Assembly (NCBI RefSeq): GCF_009380215.1
Contig: NZ_WHUG01000011.1
Location: 124,001-188,000 of the forward strand
Direction of reading: 5' to 3'
Length of the DNA: 64,000 nucleotides
From: Rugamonas aquatica
GTDB taxonomy: Bacteria > Pseudomonadota > Gammaproteobacteria > Burkholderiales > Burkholderiaceae_D
Shown here: piece after piece, positions 27,833-36,673 of the stretch
Layout: every line of letters begins with the position of its first letter
How positions within the stretch are numbered: the first letter of the stretch is position 1
The notes under the pieces: model-generated
What the model saw: the letters and a program-made list of their open reading frames with translations, nothing else
The model's database searches: none
Told to the model about the DNA's origin: nothing
Program-made: the position numbers and the translations under genes

Positions 27833-28765
27833 ATGAAAACCATGGAAACCATGATTAGTATTGAGTGCTTCGTGCGCAGCGCCGAAGCGGGCAGCTTTTC
27901 GGAGGCGGCCCGCAGGCTGGGATTGACGCCTGCCGCCGTCGGCAAGAACATCTCGCGGCTGGAGGCGCGGCTGGGCGTGCGCCTGTTCCAGCGCAGCACC
28001 CGCAGCCTGTCGCTGACGGAGGCCGGACAACAGTTCCTCGATGAAGTGGGCGGCAGCCTGTCGACGATACAGAACGCGGTCGCCAACCTGGCCAGCGCCG
28101 GCGGCCAGCCGGCCGGCACGCTGCGGGTCAGCATGCCGACCAACTTCGGCCGCAAGTACATCGTGCCGATGCTGGGCGAGTTTTTGCCGCGCTATCCCGC
28201 CATCTCGCCCGACTGGGCTTTCGACAATCGTCCGGTGGACCTGATCGCCCAGGGCTACGATGCGGCGGTGGGCGGCGGCATAGACCTGTCTCCCGGCGTG
28301 GTCGCGCGCCGCTTGTGCCCCGCGCATCGGATACTGGTGGCGTCGCCGGCGTATCTGGACGAACATCCCGCGCCAAAGTCGCCCGCCGACCTGCACGAGC
28401 ATGACGGCATTCTGATACGCTCGCCGCAGACTGGCAGGATACGTCCGTGGGCGCTGGTCAATCGCAGCAAGCAGCAGGCGCCCATCACGCTGCGCGTACG
28501 CATGACGATGAGCGATCCCGGCGCGGCCTGCGACGCGGCGGCGCTGGGCCTGGGCATCGCCCTGATCAACTACTCGGAATCGCTGACGCATCTGGAAGCA
28601 GGCACGCTGGTGCGGGTGCTGCCAGGCTGGCATGTGGATGGCGGCGCCGTGTCGATCTACTATCCGGCGCAGAAGCTGCTGCCGGCGAAGACGCGGGCCT
28701 TCGTGGAATTTGTCGTCGAGCGCTTCCGCGCGGAGCGGTTGGCGCAATTGCTGTCGGCGGTCTAG
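27833..28765 (+). CDS. LysR family transcriptional regulator
   Basis: 310 residues. N-terminal winged helix: CFVRSAEAGSFSEAARRLGLTPAAVGKNISRLEARLG (about 10-46), written here as one known LysR block, then RLFQRSTRSLSLTEAGQQFLD. The rest is the periplasmic-binding-protein-like effector domain (about 90-300). Closest in style to the AaeR/PgrR-type subfamily that controls divergent oxidoreductases. Three ATGs near the start (27833, 27842, 27851) are possible; none has a good ribosome site. Likely target: the divergent SDR gene. Confidence 0.92.
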   Translation: MKTMETMISIECFVRSAEAGSFSEAARRLGLTPAAVGKNISRLEARLGVRLFQRSTRSLSLTEAGQQFLDEVGGSLSTIQNAVANLASAGGQPAGTLRVSMPTNFGRKYIVPMLGEFLPRYPAISPDWAFDNRPVDLIAQGYDAAVGGGIDLSPGVVARRLCPAHRILVASPAYLDEHPAPKSPADLHEHDGILIRSPQTGRIRPWALVNRSKQQAPITLRVRMTMSDPGAACDAAALGLGIALINYSESLTHLEAGTLVRVLPGWHVDGGAVSIYYPAQKLLPAKTRAFVEFVVERFRAERLAQLLSAV

Positions 28766-28783
28766 CGCAGGACGACGAGCGGC

Positions 28784-29107
28784 TTAACGGGTGGCGATGA
28801 TGATGATGTCGGCGTCGCAGTTACGGTAGTGGATGACGATGACGATGATGCGTCGCAGCCGGGCGGCAGCGGCAACGCCCAGGTCCATGGGAGCGCGGTC
28901 GGCGCGGTTCTTCATCGTCAGGTCCACGCGCGATTCGGCGCTGACGGGGATATTCATCGCCTTCAGCGCCGCCTTGGGATTGGCCATCAGCGTCAGCGCC
29001 GCATCGGGGTCCAGCTCGGCCCTGTGGACCGACTCGACCTCGCCCGCATCTGGATTCATGTCCGCAAACAGCTTGCGCAGCACCTCGGTATCGTCCTGGA
29101 TTTCCAT
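28784..29107 (-). CDS. Small protein with a nitrile-hydratase-leader (NHLP)-like segment
   Basis: 107 residues. The central block DPDAALTLMANPKAALKAMN, followed by IPVSAESRVDLT (about residues 33-64), has the shape of NHLP/Nif11-type leader peptides: acidic helix, L(M)ANPKAAL, then a short Ile/Val-Pro strand. The tail (about 85-107) is unusual: IIVIVIHYRNCDADIIIIATR (seen in pieces), rich in Ile with a single Cys97. GGAGG just before 29107 selects that ATG over one at 29119. No modifying enzyme or exporter lies next to it; neighbours are LysR and rlpA. Precursor-peptide status is an inference and a plain helical protein is possible. Confidence 0.6.
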   Translation of the reverse strand: MEIQDDTEVLRKLFADMNPDAGEVESVHRAELDPDAALTLMANPKAALKAMNIPVSAESRVDLTMKNRADRAPMDLGVAAAARLRRIIVIVIHYRNCDADIIIIATR

Positions 29108-29179
29108 GATTACCTCCATTGATAGTGGAGGTTCAGTCTAGCCAGCGAACCCTTGTGAACCGTTGATGTAGCGCATGGA

Positions 29180-30322
29180 TTAGCGCTGGACGACGATAGG
29201 CTTCAGGTTCAACGATGAAGGCAAGCCTTGCGCCGCCTGGAGCGCTTCCTGGCGGGTGGCGAACGGGCCGGTGAACAGACGGTGCACGGAGCCGCCCTGC
29301 ACCACTTCCAGTCCGTTCAAGCCTTTACCGGACAGCTTGTTGCGCACCACTTCCGCATTCTCTGCGCGCGAGTAGGCGCCCAGTTGCAGATAGAAGCCGC
29401 CTTTGGCGGTGCTGGCGGCCAGCGTTTCGGTGCTGGCCGGCGCGCGATCGGTCAGCATCAGCGCTTCCGCGTCGGAAGACGGCGCACTTGGCATGGCCTT
29501 GGGCGCCAGTACCAGCGGCTCGCTCAGCGTGGTCGATGGCGTCAGCAGCAGCGGGCTGTCACCCAAGGCGCCCGACGATGTCCGCCTGGGCGACGACTGC
29601 GTCTGCAAGCGCGGCGACACCGAGTTCGACACGCCGCCACGCACCGCCAGCATGCGGTCTACCTCATCGGGCAGGATGCGCTCGATCTGCAGTTCGTGGC
29701 TGCCCTTGCCCAGCAAGCCCAGTTTCAGCGCCGCCGTGTACGACACGTCGATCGCGCGATTCGCATGGAACGGCCCACGGTCGTTGATACGCACGATGAC
29801 CACCGCACCGCTCACCAGATTGGTCAGGCGCGCATAGGATGGAATCGGCAGCGTCGGATGCGCGGCCGTCATCTTGTACATGTCGTAGATCTCGCCGGAC
29901 GAGGTGCGCTGGCCATGGAATTTCTTGCCGTACCAGCTGCCGACGCCGATCTGCGAGTACGGCTGGTTGTTGGTGATCGGCGTGTAGGTCTTGCCGAAGA
30001 CGACGTAGGGACGGTTGGAGTACGGCAGCAGCGGATCGTTGCGCACATCGGCGTCCGGCACGTCGGCCAGGTTGGCGGGCGGCGCGTCGCCGGGACCATC
30101 GTCCTGGTAGTAGCCGCCACGGCCCGAATTCGCAGGCGGCAGCACCGGCAGGCCGGCGTCCGGTTTGCCGGTGGACGGCGCCTTGATTACCGGGCCTGAA
30201 GTACGGGGCGGCTTGGGCGTCGGCGCGGTATCGCTCACTGTCGGCGCAGTACCGCAGCCGACCAGCGCCAGCAAGACCAGCCCGGTACAGACATTCAAAA
30301 TACGGCTACGGTTCATACGCAT
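29180..30322 (-). CDS. rlpA: RlpA-like septal lipoprotein with SPOR domain
   Basis: 380 residues. Lipobox LLALVGCG in the N terminus, a Pro-rich linker, the double-psi beta-barrel (VGSWYGKKFHGQRTSSGEIYDMYKMTAAH, then VRINDRGPFHANRAIDVSY; about residues 120-215) and a C-terminal SPOR domain (FYLQLGAYSRAENAEVVRNKL; about 305-380). RlpA cleaves or binds glycan strands stripped of peptides at the septum and outer membrane. ATG at 30322 chosen from three clustered starts because AAGGAAG stands five bases before it. It is the last gene of the elongasome cluster, ten bases after mrdA. Confidence 0.94.
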   Translation of the reverse strand: MRMNRSRILNVCTGLVLLALVGCGTAPTVSDTAPTPKPPRTSGPVIKAPSTGKPDAGLPVLPPANSGRGGYYQDDGPGDAPPANLADVPDADVRNDPLLPYSNRPYVVFGKTYTPITNNQPYSQIGVGSWYGKKFHGQRTSSGEIYDMYKMTAAHPTLPIPSYARLTNLVSGAVVIVRINDRGPFHANRAIDVSYTAALKLGLLGKGSHELQIERILPDEVDRMLAVRGGVSNSVSPRLQTQSSPRRTSSGALGDSPLLLTPSTTLSEPLVLAPKAMPSAPSSDAEALMLTDRAPASTETLAASTAKGGFYLQLGAYSRAENAEVVRNKLSGKGLNGLEVVQGGSVHRLFTGPFATRQEALQAAQGLPSSLNLKPIVVQR

Positions 30323-30332
30323 CACATCTTCC

Positions 30333-32387
30333 TTACGGTTTTTTCCGCACCGGCGGTACCGGGGCGACAGGGGCGGCTACCGCAGGCTGCGATGGCTGCT
30401 GCTGCGGCGCCGGCTGCGATGGCGCACGCCGTTCGAATTCGGCCAGCGCGGCCTGCTCTTCCAGCGTCTGCCCTTCCACCGGCAGCACGATCTCCGCGTC
30501 TTCCTTCGGCACCTTGGTGCTGTCCTTCTCGGCCGGACGCTTGCCCAGCAGGTAGTAGTCCAAGGCCTTGCGGGCGATAGGCGCCGCTTCCGCGCCGCCC
30601 TTGCCCGCGTTCTCCACCACCAGCGCCAGCACGATGCGCGGCTTGTCCGCCGGCGCAAAAGCCGTGAACAGTGCATTGTCGCGCAGGCGTTCGGCCAGCC
30701 GCGCGGCGTTGTACTTCTCGCCCGAGCGGATGGTAATCACCTGCGCGGTGCCGGTCTTGCCGCCCACCGTGTAGCCTGCGCCGGCGAACGCGCGCACGCC
30801 CGTGCCGCCCGCCTCGGTGGTCACGCCGACCATGGCGCTCTTGATGGTGTCGATATTCTCCTGCTTGAGCGGAATCCGGTAACTCTCCTTGGGCACCGTC
30901 AGCTTGCGGGCGCGGGTTGCGCCATCTTCCACGATCTTGACCAGGTGCGGCTTCATCACCACGCCGTTGTTGGCCAGGTTGGCCACCGCATGCGCGATCT
31001 GCAAAGGGGTGTAGGCGTTGTAGCCCGAGCCATTGCTGACCGAGATGGTATCACCACCGACCCACCGCCCCGCCGCACCCTTGAAACGCTTGCGCTTCCA
31101 CTCCTGCGACGGCAGCACGCCGGTCTTTTCGTTTTCCAGGTCGATACCGGTCTGCTGGCCGAAGCCGAAGGGCTTCATGAACCCGGAGATGGCGTCGATG
31201 CCCATGTCGTGGCCCAGCGCGTAGTAGTAGGTATTGCAGGACACGACGATGGACTTGTGCATATCGACCGAGCCGTGGCCGCCGACCACGTCGTCGTTGA
31301 ATTTGTGCCCGCCGAGGTAGTAGTAGCCAGGGTCGTAAGTGGTGTCGCTCGGCCGGCGCTTGCCCAGCTCCAGCGCGGCCAGCGCCATGAAGGGCTTGAA
31401 GGTGGAACCCGGCGCATAGGTGCCGGACAGCGGACGGTTGACCATAGGCCGGTCCAGCGAGGTATTGAGTTCGTTCCAGCTTTGCGCGTCGATACCGTCG
31501 ACAAACAGGTTGGGGTCATAGCCGGGGCGCGATACGTAAGCCAGGATGTCGCCGGTCGACGGTTCGATGGCGACCAGCGCGCCGCGCCGCTCGCCGAAAG
31601 CGTCTTCCACCACTTTCTGCAGCTCGATGTCGATCGACAGTATCAGGTTGCTGCCCGCCACCGCAGGTGTACGCGACAGGGTGCGGATAGCGCGGCCGCC
31701 GGCCGAGACCTCCACTTCCTCGTAGCCGGTAGTGCCGTGCAGCTGCTTCTCGTAGCTCTTCTCCAGGCCTTCCTTGCCGATATGGTCGGTGCCCTTGTAG
31801 TTGGCGGCATCGTCGGTGTCCTCGATGCCCTTGGCCTCGGCGCGGCTGATGCGGCCGATGTAGCCGATCACGTGCGACGCCGTCTCGCCCAGCGGATACT
31901 GTCGGAACAGGCGCGCCTGCACTTCCACGCCGGGGAAGCGGAAGCGCTGCGCCGAAAAGCGCGCCACTTCCTCGTCGCTCAAACGGGTGCGCAGCGGCAC
32001 GCTCTCGAAGCCCTTGGATTCCTCCAGCAGCTTCTTGAAGCGCTTGCGGTCCTTGACTTCGATCTCCACCAGCTTGGACAGCTCGTCGATGGTTTCATCC
32101 AGCGTCATGCTCAACTTCGACGGCGTGATCTCCAGCGTGAAGGCCGAGTAGTTACGCGCCAGGACCACGCCGTTGCGGTCCAAAATCAGGCCGCGATTGG
32201 GCACGATGGGCACGATGGCGATGCGGTTCTCCTCCGCCTTGACGGCGAAGTCCTTGTACTTGACCACCTGCAGCCAGATGAAGCGCGCCAGCAGCAGACC
32301 GAAACAGATGAACACCATCGCGCCCAGCACCGTGATGCGGGTGCGGAATTGCTGGAGCTCGCGCTCCGTGTCCTTAATCTCCGTCAT
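30333..32387 (-). CDS. mrdA: Penicillin-binding protein 2, second copy in transcript order
   Basis: 684 residues, transpeptidase of the elongation machinery. One membrane anchor (ITVLGAMVFICFGLLLARFIWL), the PBP dimer/pedestal region (about 60-240), then the transpeptidase with Ser328 (STFK), Ser383-Cys-Asn385 and Lys544-Thr-Gly. E. coli PBP2 has Asp at the third position of the middle motif and so does the other copy here (Ser-Cys-Asp); this one has Asn. A Pro/Gln-rich tail (about 640-684) is longer than in the other copy. Start set by an ATGA overlap with the preceding rodA. Very close to the copy at 34651-36633. Confidence 0.95.
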   Translation of the reverse strand: MTEIKDTERELQQFRTRITVLGAMVFICFGLLLARFIWLQVVKYKDFAVKAEENRIAIVPIVPNRGLILDRNGVVLARNYSAFTLEITPSKLSMTLDETIDELSKLVEIEVKDRKRFKKLLEESKGFESVPLRTRLSDEEVARFSAQRFRFPGVEVQARLFRQYPLGETASHVIGYIGRISRAEAKGIEDTDDAANYKGTDHIGKEGLEKSYEKQLHGTTGYEEVEVSAGGRAIRTLSRTPAVAGSNLILSIDIELQKVVEDAFGERRGALVAIEPSTGDILAYVSRPGYDPNLFVDGIDAQSWNELNTSLDRPMVNRPLSGTYAPGSTFKPFMALAALELGKRRPSDTTYDPGYYYLGGHKFNDDVVGGHGSVDMHKSIVVSCNTYYYALGHDMGIDAISGFMKPFGFGQQTGIDLENEKTGVLPSQEWKRKRFKGAAGRWVGGDTISVSNGSGYNAYTPLQIAHAVANLANNGVVMKPHLVKIVEDGATRARKLTVPKESYRIPLKQENIDTIKSAMVGVTTEAGGTGVRAFAGAGYTVGGKTGTAQVITIRSGEKYNAARLAERLRDNALFTAFAPADKPRIVLALVVENAGKGGAEAAPIARKALDYYLLGKRPAEKDSTKVPKEDAEIVLPVEGQTLEEQAALAEFERRAPSQPAPQQQPSQPAVAAPVAPVPPVRKKP

Positions 32388-33529
32388 GCCGCGGCTCCCC
32401 ACGCCCGCGCGGCGGCGCCGCCGCGCACGCTGCGGCTATGGTGCTGGATGCTCATCAGGATGCCGCCGCCCAGGCCCAGCGTCATCAAGGCGGTGCCGCC
32501 GTAGCTCATGAACGGCAGCGGCACGCCGACCACCGGCACAATGCCGCTGACCATGCCCATGTTGACGAAAGCGTAGGTGAAGTAAATCATCGTGATGGAG
32601 CCCGCCAGCAGGCGGGTAAAGAAGGTGGAAGCATTGACGGCGATATTCAGGCCGCGCACGATCAGCAGCAGGTACAACACCAGCAGCACCATATTGCCGG
32701 TCAGGCCGAACTCCTCGGAGAACACTGCGAAGATAAAGTCGGTGGTGCGTTCGGGGATGAACTCAAGGTGGGCCTGCGTGCCGTGGGTCCAGCCCTTGCC
32801 ACCGAATCCACCCGAACCGATGGCGATCATCGACTGGATGATGTGGAAGCCTTTGCCCAGCGGGTCGTGATACGGGTCGATCAGCGTCAGCACGCGGTCG
32901 CGCTGGTAGTCGTGCATCACGGACCACAGCACAGGCAAGGCCGCGCAAGCCGCCGCACCCATCGCCGCCACAGCCTTCCACGACAGGCCACCGAGGAAGA
33001 TCACATACGCACCGGCCGCCACCACCAGCATCGCCGTGCCCAGGTCGGGCTGGCGCGCGATCAGGCCTACGGGTATCGCCAACAGCAGCGCCGCGATCAG
33101 ATAGGAATGCCAGCGCAGCTGCCCCTGCTGCCGTTGAAAGAACCACGCCATCATCAACGGCATGGCGATCTTCATGTATTCGGAAGGCTGCACCTGTATG
33201 CCGAAAGTCAGCCAGCGGCGCGAGCCGCCCTTGATGGTGCCGACCAGCGCCACCGCCACCAGCAGCGCCACGCCCAGCGCATAGGCCGGCACGGCGATAC
33301 GCATCATCACCTGCGGCGGCGTGTTCGCCGCGATCCACGTCACCAGGAAAGCCATGCAGATATTGCGCATCTGGCCCGTCATCTGGCCCGGAATCGCGAT
33401 GCCGGCCGAGTACAGCGTGACCAGGCCCACCGACAGCAGCATCAGCATGATGACGGCCAGCTGCGGATCGAACACCGCAAAGTAAGGCCGTACCCGCTGC
33501 CACAGCGGGCGCCCGTCATGCACGCGCAT
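32384..33529 (-). CDS. rodA: Rod shape-determining glycosyltransferase RodA, second copy
   Basis: 381 residues with about ten membrane segments. SEDS family blocks are intact: VQPSEYMKIAMPLMMAWFF, RQPDLGTAMLV (the catalytic-region Asp), GKGWTHGTQAHLEFIPERTTDF and PLPFMSYGGTA. RodA polymerises lipid II into glycan strands with PBP2 as partner. The start ATG shares one base with the stop of the first rodA (TGATG), and the stop overlaps the following mrdA (ATGA), so the two rodA and the second mrdA are one translational unit. The C terminus carries an extra Ala/Arg-rich tail (RSVRGGAAARAWGAAA). Confidence 0.95.
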   Translation of the reverse strand: MRVHDGRPLWQRVRPYFAVFDPQLAVIMLMLLSVGLVTLYSAGIAIPGQMTGQMRNICMAFLVTWIAANTPPQVMMRIAVPAYALGVALLVAVALVGTIKGGSRRWLTFGIQVQPSEYMKIAMPLMMAWFFQRQQGQLRWHSYLIAALLLAIPVGLIARQPDLGTAMLVVAAGAYVIFLGGLSWKAVAAMGAAACAALPVLWSVMHDYQRDRVLTLIDPYHDPLGKGFHIIQSMIAIGSGGFGGKGWTHGTQAHLEFIPERTTDFIFAVFSEEFGLTGNMVLLVLYLLLIVRGLNIAVNASTFFTRLLAGSITMIYFTYAFVNMGMVSGIVPVVGVPLPFMSYGGTALMTLGLGGGILMSIQHHSRSVRGGAAARAWGAAA

Positions 33530-34641
33530 CAGGTCTGCACCAGTTTGCGGTGCCGCTGTATGCTCATCAGGATGCCCGCGCCCAGGCCCAGCGTCAGCAG
33601 CGCCGTGCCGCCGTAACTCATGAACGGCAGCGGCACGCCGACCACCGGCAGGATGCCGCTGACCATGCCCATGTTGACGAAGGCGTAGGTGAAGTAAATC
33701 ATCGTGACCGCGCCGGCCAGCAGGCGGGTGAAGAAGTTGGGCGCGTTCCCGGCGATCATCAGGCCACGGCCGATCAGCAGCAGGTACAGGAACATCAGCA
33801 CCAGGTTGCCGGTCAGGCCGAACTCCTCAGAGAACACGGCGAAGATAAAGTCGGTGGTGCGCTCGGGGATGAACTCAAGGTGGGCCTGCGTGCCGTGGGT
33901 CCAGCCCTTGCCGGTGATGCCGCCCGAGCCCACCGCGATGGTCGACTGAATGATGTGGAAGCCCTTGCCCAGCGGGTCGGAAGTCGGGTCGATCAGCGTC
34001 ATCACGCGTTCGCGCTGGTAGTCGTGCAGCACCGACCAGATCACCGGCAGGCTGGCCGCGCCGGCCACGAACAAGGCGATCAGCGCCTTCCACGCCAGGC
34101 CCGCCAGGAAGATCACGCAGAAGCCTGCGGCCACCACCAGCAAGGCGGTGCCCAGGTCGGGCTGCTTGACGATCAGGCCGACGGGTATCGCCAGCAGCAC
34201 GGCGGCGATGCCGTAGTCCTGCCAGCGCAGATGGCCGGCGCGCTGCTGGAAGAACCACGCCAGCATCAGCGGCATGGCGATCTTCATGAATTCTGACGGC
34301 TGGATATCGACGCCCAGATGCAGCCAGCGCCGCGCACCCAGCTTGATGGTGCCGAACAGCGCCACGCCGATCAGCAGGGCCACCGCGACCACATAGGCCG
34401 GCACGGCGATCCGCATCATCATCTGCGGCGACACATTGGCCACGAACCACATCACGATGAAGGCCAGGAAGATGTTACGCAGCTGGTCTTCCACCTTGCC
34501 GGGAATGCCGATGCCTGCCGAGTACAGCGTGACCAGGCCGACCGACAGCAGCGCGCAGATAATCAGCGCCAGCGGAATGTCGAAAACGGTGAAGTACGGG
34601 CGAAGGCGGCGCCACAGGGAACGCCTTTCGTTGATGCGCAT
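33529..34641 (-). CDS. rodA: Rod shape-determining glycosyltransferase RodA, first copy
   Basis: 370 residues, SEDS polytopic membrane protein. Key regions match those of the neighbouring copy: IQPSEFMKIAMPLMLAWFF, KQPDLGTALLVVAAG, GKGWTHGTQAHLEFIPERTT and PLPFMSYGGTALLTLG. Differences lie in loops and in the C terminus, which ends soon after SIQRHRKLVQT. It follows the first mrdA by nine bases in the canonical mrdA-rodA order, so it is probably the ancestral copy, with mrdA 34651-36633 as partner. Confidence 0.95.
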   Translation of the reverse strand: MRINERRSLWRRLRPYFTVFDIPLALIICALLSVGLVTLYSAGIGIPGKVEDQLRNIFLAFIVMWFVANVSPQMMMRIAVPAYVVAVALLIGVALFGTIKLGARRWLHLGVDIQPSEFMKIAMPLMLAWFFQQRAGHLRWQDYGIAAVLLAIPVGLIVKQPDLGTALLVVAAGFCVIFLAGLAWKALIALFVAGAASLPVIWSVLHDYQRERVMTLIDPTSDPLGKGFHIIQSTIAVGSGGITGKGWTHGTQAHLEFIPERTTDFIFAVFSEEFGLTGNLVLMFLYLLLIGRGLMIAGNAPNFFTRLLAGAVTMIYFTYAFVNMGMVSGILPVVGVPLPFMSYGGTALLTLGLGAGILMSIQRHRKLVQT

Positions 34642-34650
34642 GCTGGTCCT

Positions 34651-36633
34651 TTATTCCTTGTTGCCGGGTGTTTCAGCGCCGGGTTTCTTCTCGTCGCTGA
34701 CGCCCTGTTCGGCCTGGACATCCTGCACGGAGCGCAGCTCGGCGTCTTCCTTCGGCACGCGGGTGGTTTCTTTTTCGTTCGGGCGTTTGCCCAGCAGGTA
34801 GTAGTCGAGTGCCTTGCGCACGATGGGCGCGGCCACGCCGGCGCCGAAGCCGCCGTTTTCCACCACCACCGCGATGGCGATGCGCGGCTTGTCTGCCGGG
34901 GCGAAGGCGGTGTAGAGCGCGTTGTCGCGCAGGCGTTCGGCGATCAGGTTGGCGTTGTACTTCTCGTTCTTCTTGATCGCCACCAGCTGCGCGGTACCGG
35001 TCTTGCCGCCCGAGGTGTAGCCGGCGCCCGCGAACGCGCGCGCCGCCGTGCCGCCGATGGTCACGCCGACCATGGCGTTCTTGATGATGTCGATATTTTC
35101 CTGCTTGAGCGGGATGCGGTAGCTTTCCTTGGGCACCGTCAGCTTGCGGGTGCGCGCGACGCCGTCTTCGACGATCTTCACCAGGTGCGGCTTCATGACG
35201 ATGCCGTTGTTGGCCAGGTTCGATACCGCGTGCGCCATCTGCAGCGGCGTGTAGTTGTTAAAGCCGTTGCCGATGGCGATGGAGATGGTGTCGCCGCCCA
35301 CCCACTTCTGCGCCGCCACGTTCTTCTTGAAGCGGTTGCGCTTCCATTCCTTCGACGGCAGCACGCCCTGCTTCTCGTGTTCCAGGTCGATGCCGGTCAG
35401 CTGGCCGAAGCCGAACGGCTTCATGAAATCGCTGATGGCGTCGATGCCCAACTCGTTACCGAGGATGTAGTAATAGGTGTCGCAGGATTCGACGATGGAC
35501 TTGTACATATCCACCGTGCCGTGGCCGCCCGGCTTATCGTCGCGGAATTTGTGGCCGCCCAGCGTGAACGAGCCCGGATCGAAGATGGTCTGGCCCGGCG
35601 TGCGCTTGCCCAGTTCCAGCGCGGCCAGCGCCATGAAGGGCTTGAAGGTGGAACCGGGCGGATAGGTGCCGGACAGCGGACGGTTCACCATCGGCTTGTC
35701 CAGCGAGGTATTGAGTTCGTTCCAGCTCTGCGAGTCGATGCCGTCGACGAACAGGTTGGGATCGTAGCCGGGCCGCGATACATAGGCCAGGATGTCGCCC
35801 GTCTCCGGCTCGATGGCGACCAGCGCGCCGCGCCATTCGCCGAAGGCTTCCTCGATCACTTTTTGCAGCTCGATATCGATCGACAGTATCAGGTTGCTGC
35901 CCGGCGTGGCGGGCGTGCGCGACAAGGTGCGGATGGCGCGGCCGCCGGCCGACTTCTCCACTTCCTCGTAGCCGGTGATGCCGTGCAGCTGCTTCTCGTA
36001 GCTTTTCTCCAGGCCTTCCTTGCCGATATGGTCGGTGCCGTTGTAGTTGGCGGCGTCCTCGGTGTCGGCGATGGCCTTGGCTTCGGTGGTGTTGATGCGG
36101 CCGATGTAGCCGATCACGTGGGACGCGATCTCGCCCAGCGGGTACTGGCGGAACAGGCGCGCCTGCACTTCCACTCCGGGGAAGCGGAAACGCTGCGCGG
36201 AAAAGCGCGCCACTTCCTCATCGCTCAAACGGGTGCGCAGCGGCACGCTCTCGAAGCCCTTGGATTCCTCCAGCAGCTTCTTGAAGCGCTTGCGGTCCTT
36301 GGTCTCCACCGTAATCAGCTTGGACAGCTCGTCGATGGTTTCGTCCAGCGTGGCGCTCAACTTCGACGGCGTGATCTCCAGCGTGAAGGCCGAGTAGTTG
36401 CGCGCCAGGACCACGCCGTTGCGGTCCAAAATCAGGCCGCGATTCGGTTCGATGGGGACGATGGCGATGCGGTTCTCTTCGGCCTGCGCGACGTAGTCGC
36501 TATGCTTGTAGACCTGCAGCCAGATGAAGCGCGCAAGCAGCGACGCAAAGCAGAAGAACACCAGCGCGCCCAGCACCGTCAGGCGCAGGCGGAACTGGTG
36601 CAGCTCGCGTTGGTTGTCCTTGAGTTCAGTCAT
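34651..36633 (-). CDS. mrdA: Penicillin-binding protein 2, first copy
   Basis: 660 residues, peptidoglycan DD-transpeptidase for lateral wall growth, anchored by LTVLGALVFFCFASLLARFIWL. Active-site residues: Ser328 in STFK, Ser383-Cys-Asp385 and Lys544-Thr-Gly, numbered exactly as in the downstream copy. A run of 57 residues starting at KDRKRFKKLL and ending at FRQYPLGE is identical in the two copies. The middle motif keeps the Asp typical of PBP2. Tail short and acidic (EKKPGAETPGNKE). The ATG follows a 13-bp tandem repeat (36634-36659). Canonical position between mreD and rodA suggests it is the ancestral copy. Confidence 0.96.
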   Translation of the reverse strand: MTELKDNQRELHQFRLRLTVLGALVFFCFASLLARFIWLQVYKHSDYVAQAEENRIAIVPIEPNRGLILDRNGVVLARNYSAFTLEITPSKLSATLDETIDELSKLITVETKDRKRFKKLLEESKGFESVPLRTRLSDEEVARFSAQRFRFPGVEVQARLFRQYPLGEIASHVIGYIGRINTTEAKAIADTEDAANYNGTDHIGKEGLEKSYEKQLHGITGYEEVEKSAGGRAIRTLSRTPATPGSNLILSIDIELQKVIEEAFGEWRGALVAIEPETGDILAYVSRPGYDPNLFVDGIDSQSWNELNTSLDKPMVNRPLSGTYPPGSTFKPFMALAALELGKRTPGQTIFDPGSFTLGGHKFRDDKPGGHGTVDMYKSIVESCDTYYYILGNELGIDAISDFMKPFGFGQLTGIDLEHEKQGVLPSKEWKRNRFKKNVAAQKWVGGDTISIAIGNGFNNYTPLQMAHAVSNLANNGIVMKPHLVKIVEDGVARTRKLTVPKESYRIPLKQENIDIIKNAMVGVTIGGTAARAFAGAGYTSGGKTGTAQLVAIKKNEKYNANLIAERLRDNALYTAFAPADKPRIAIAVVVENGGFGAGVAAPIVRKALDYYLLGKRPNEKETTRVPKEDAELRSVQDVQAEQGVSDEKKPGAETPGNKE

Positions 36634-36659
36634 GGTGCTCAGTCACGGTGCTCAGTCAC
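36634..36659. repeat. 13-bp perfect tandem repeat before mrdA
   Basis: GGTGCTCAGTCAC occurs twice in direct succession (36634-36646 and 36647-36659), immediately before the mrdA start. On the minus strand each unit reads GTGACTGAGCACC, and the first eight bases (GTGACTGA) resemble the mrdA start ATGACTGA. This looks like slippage duplication of the translation start region; it displaces any normal ribosome site. Confidence 0.7.
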
Positions 36660-36673
36660 TTCTCGGCCGGGCG

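Noticed and set aside
28800..28860. ATGATG-type repeats at the 3' end of the NHLP-like gene as a microsatellite or CRISPR-like array.
   Set aside because: Short imperfect codon-level repetition of Ile and Asp codons, without spacers or longer units.
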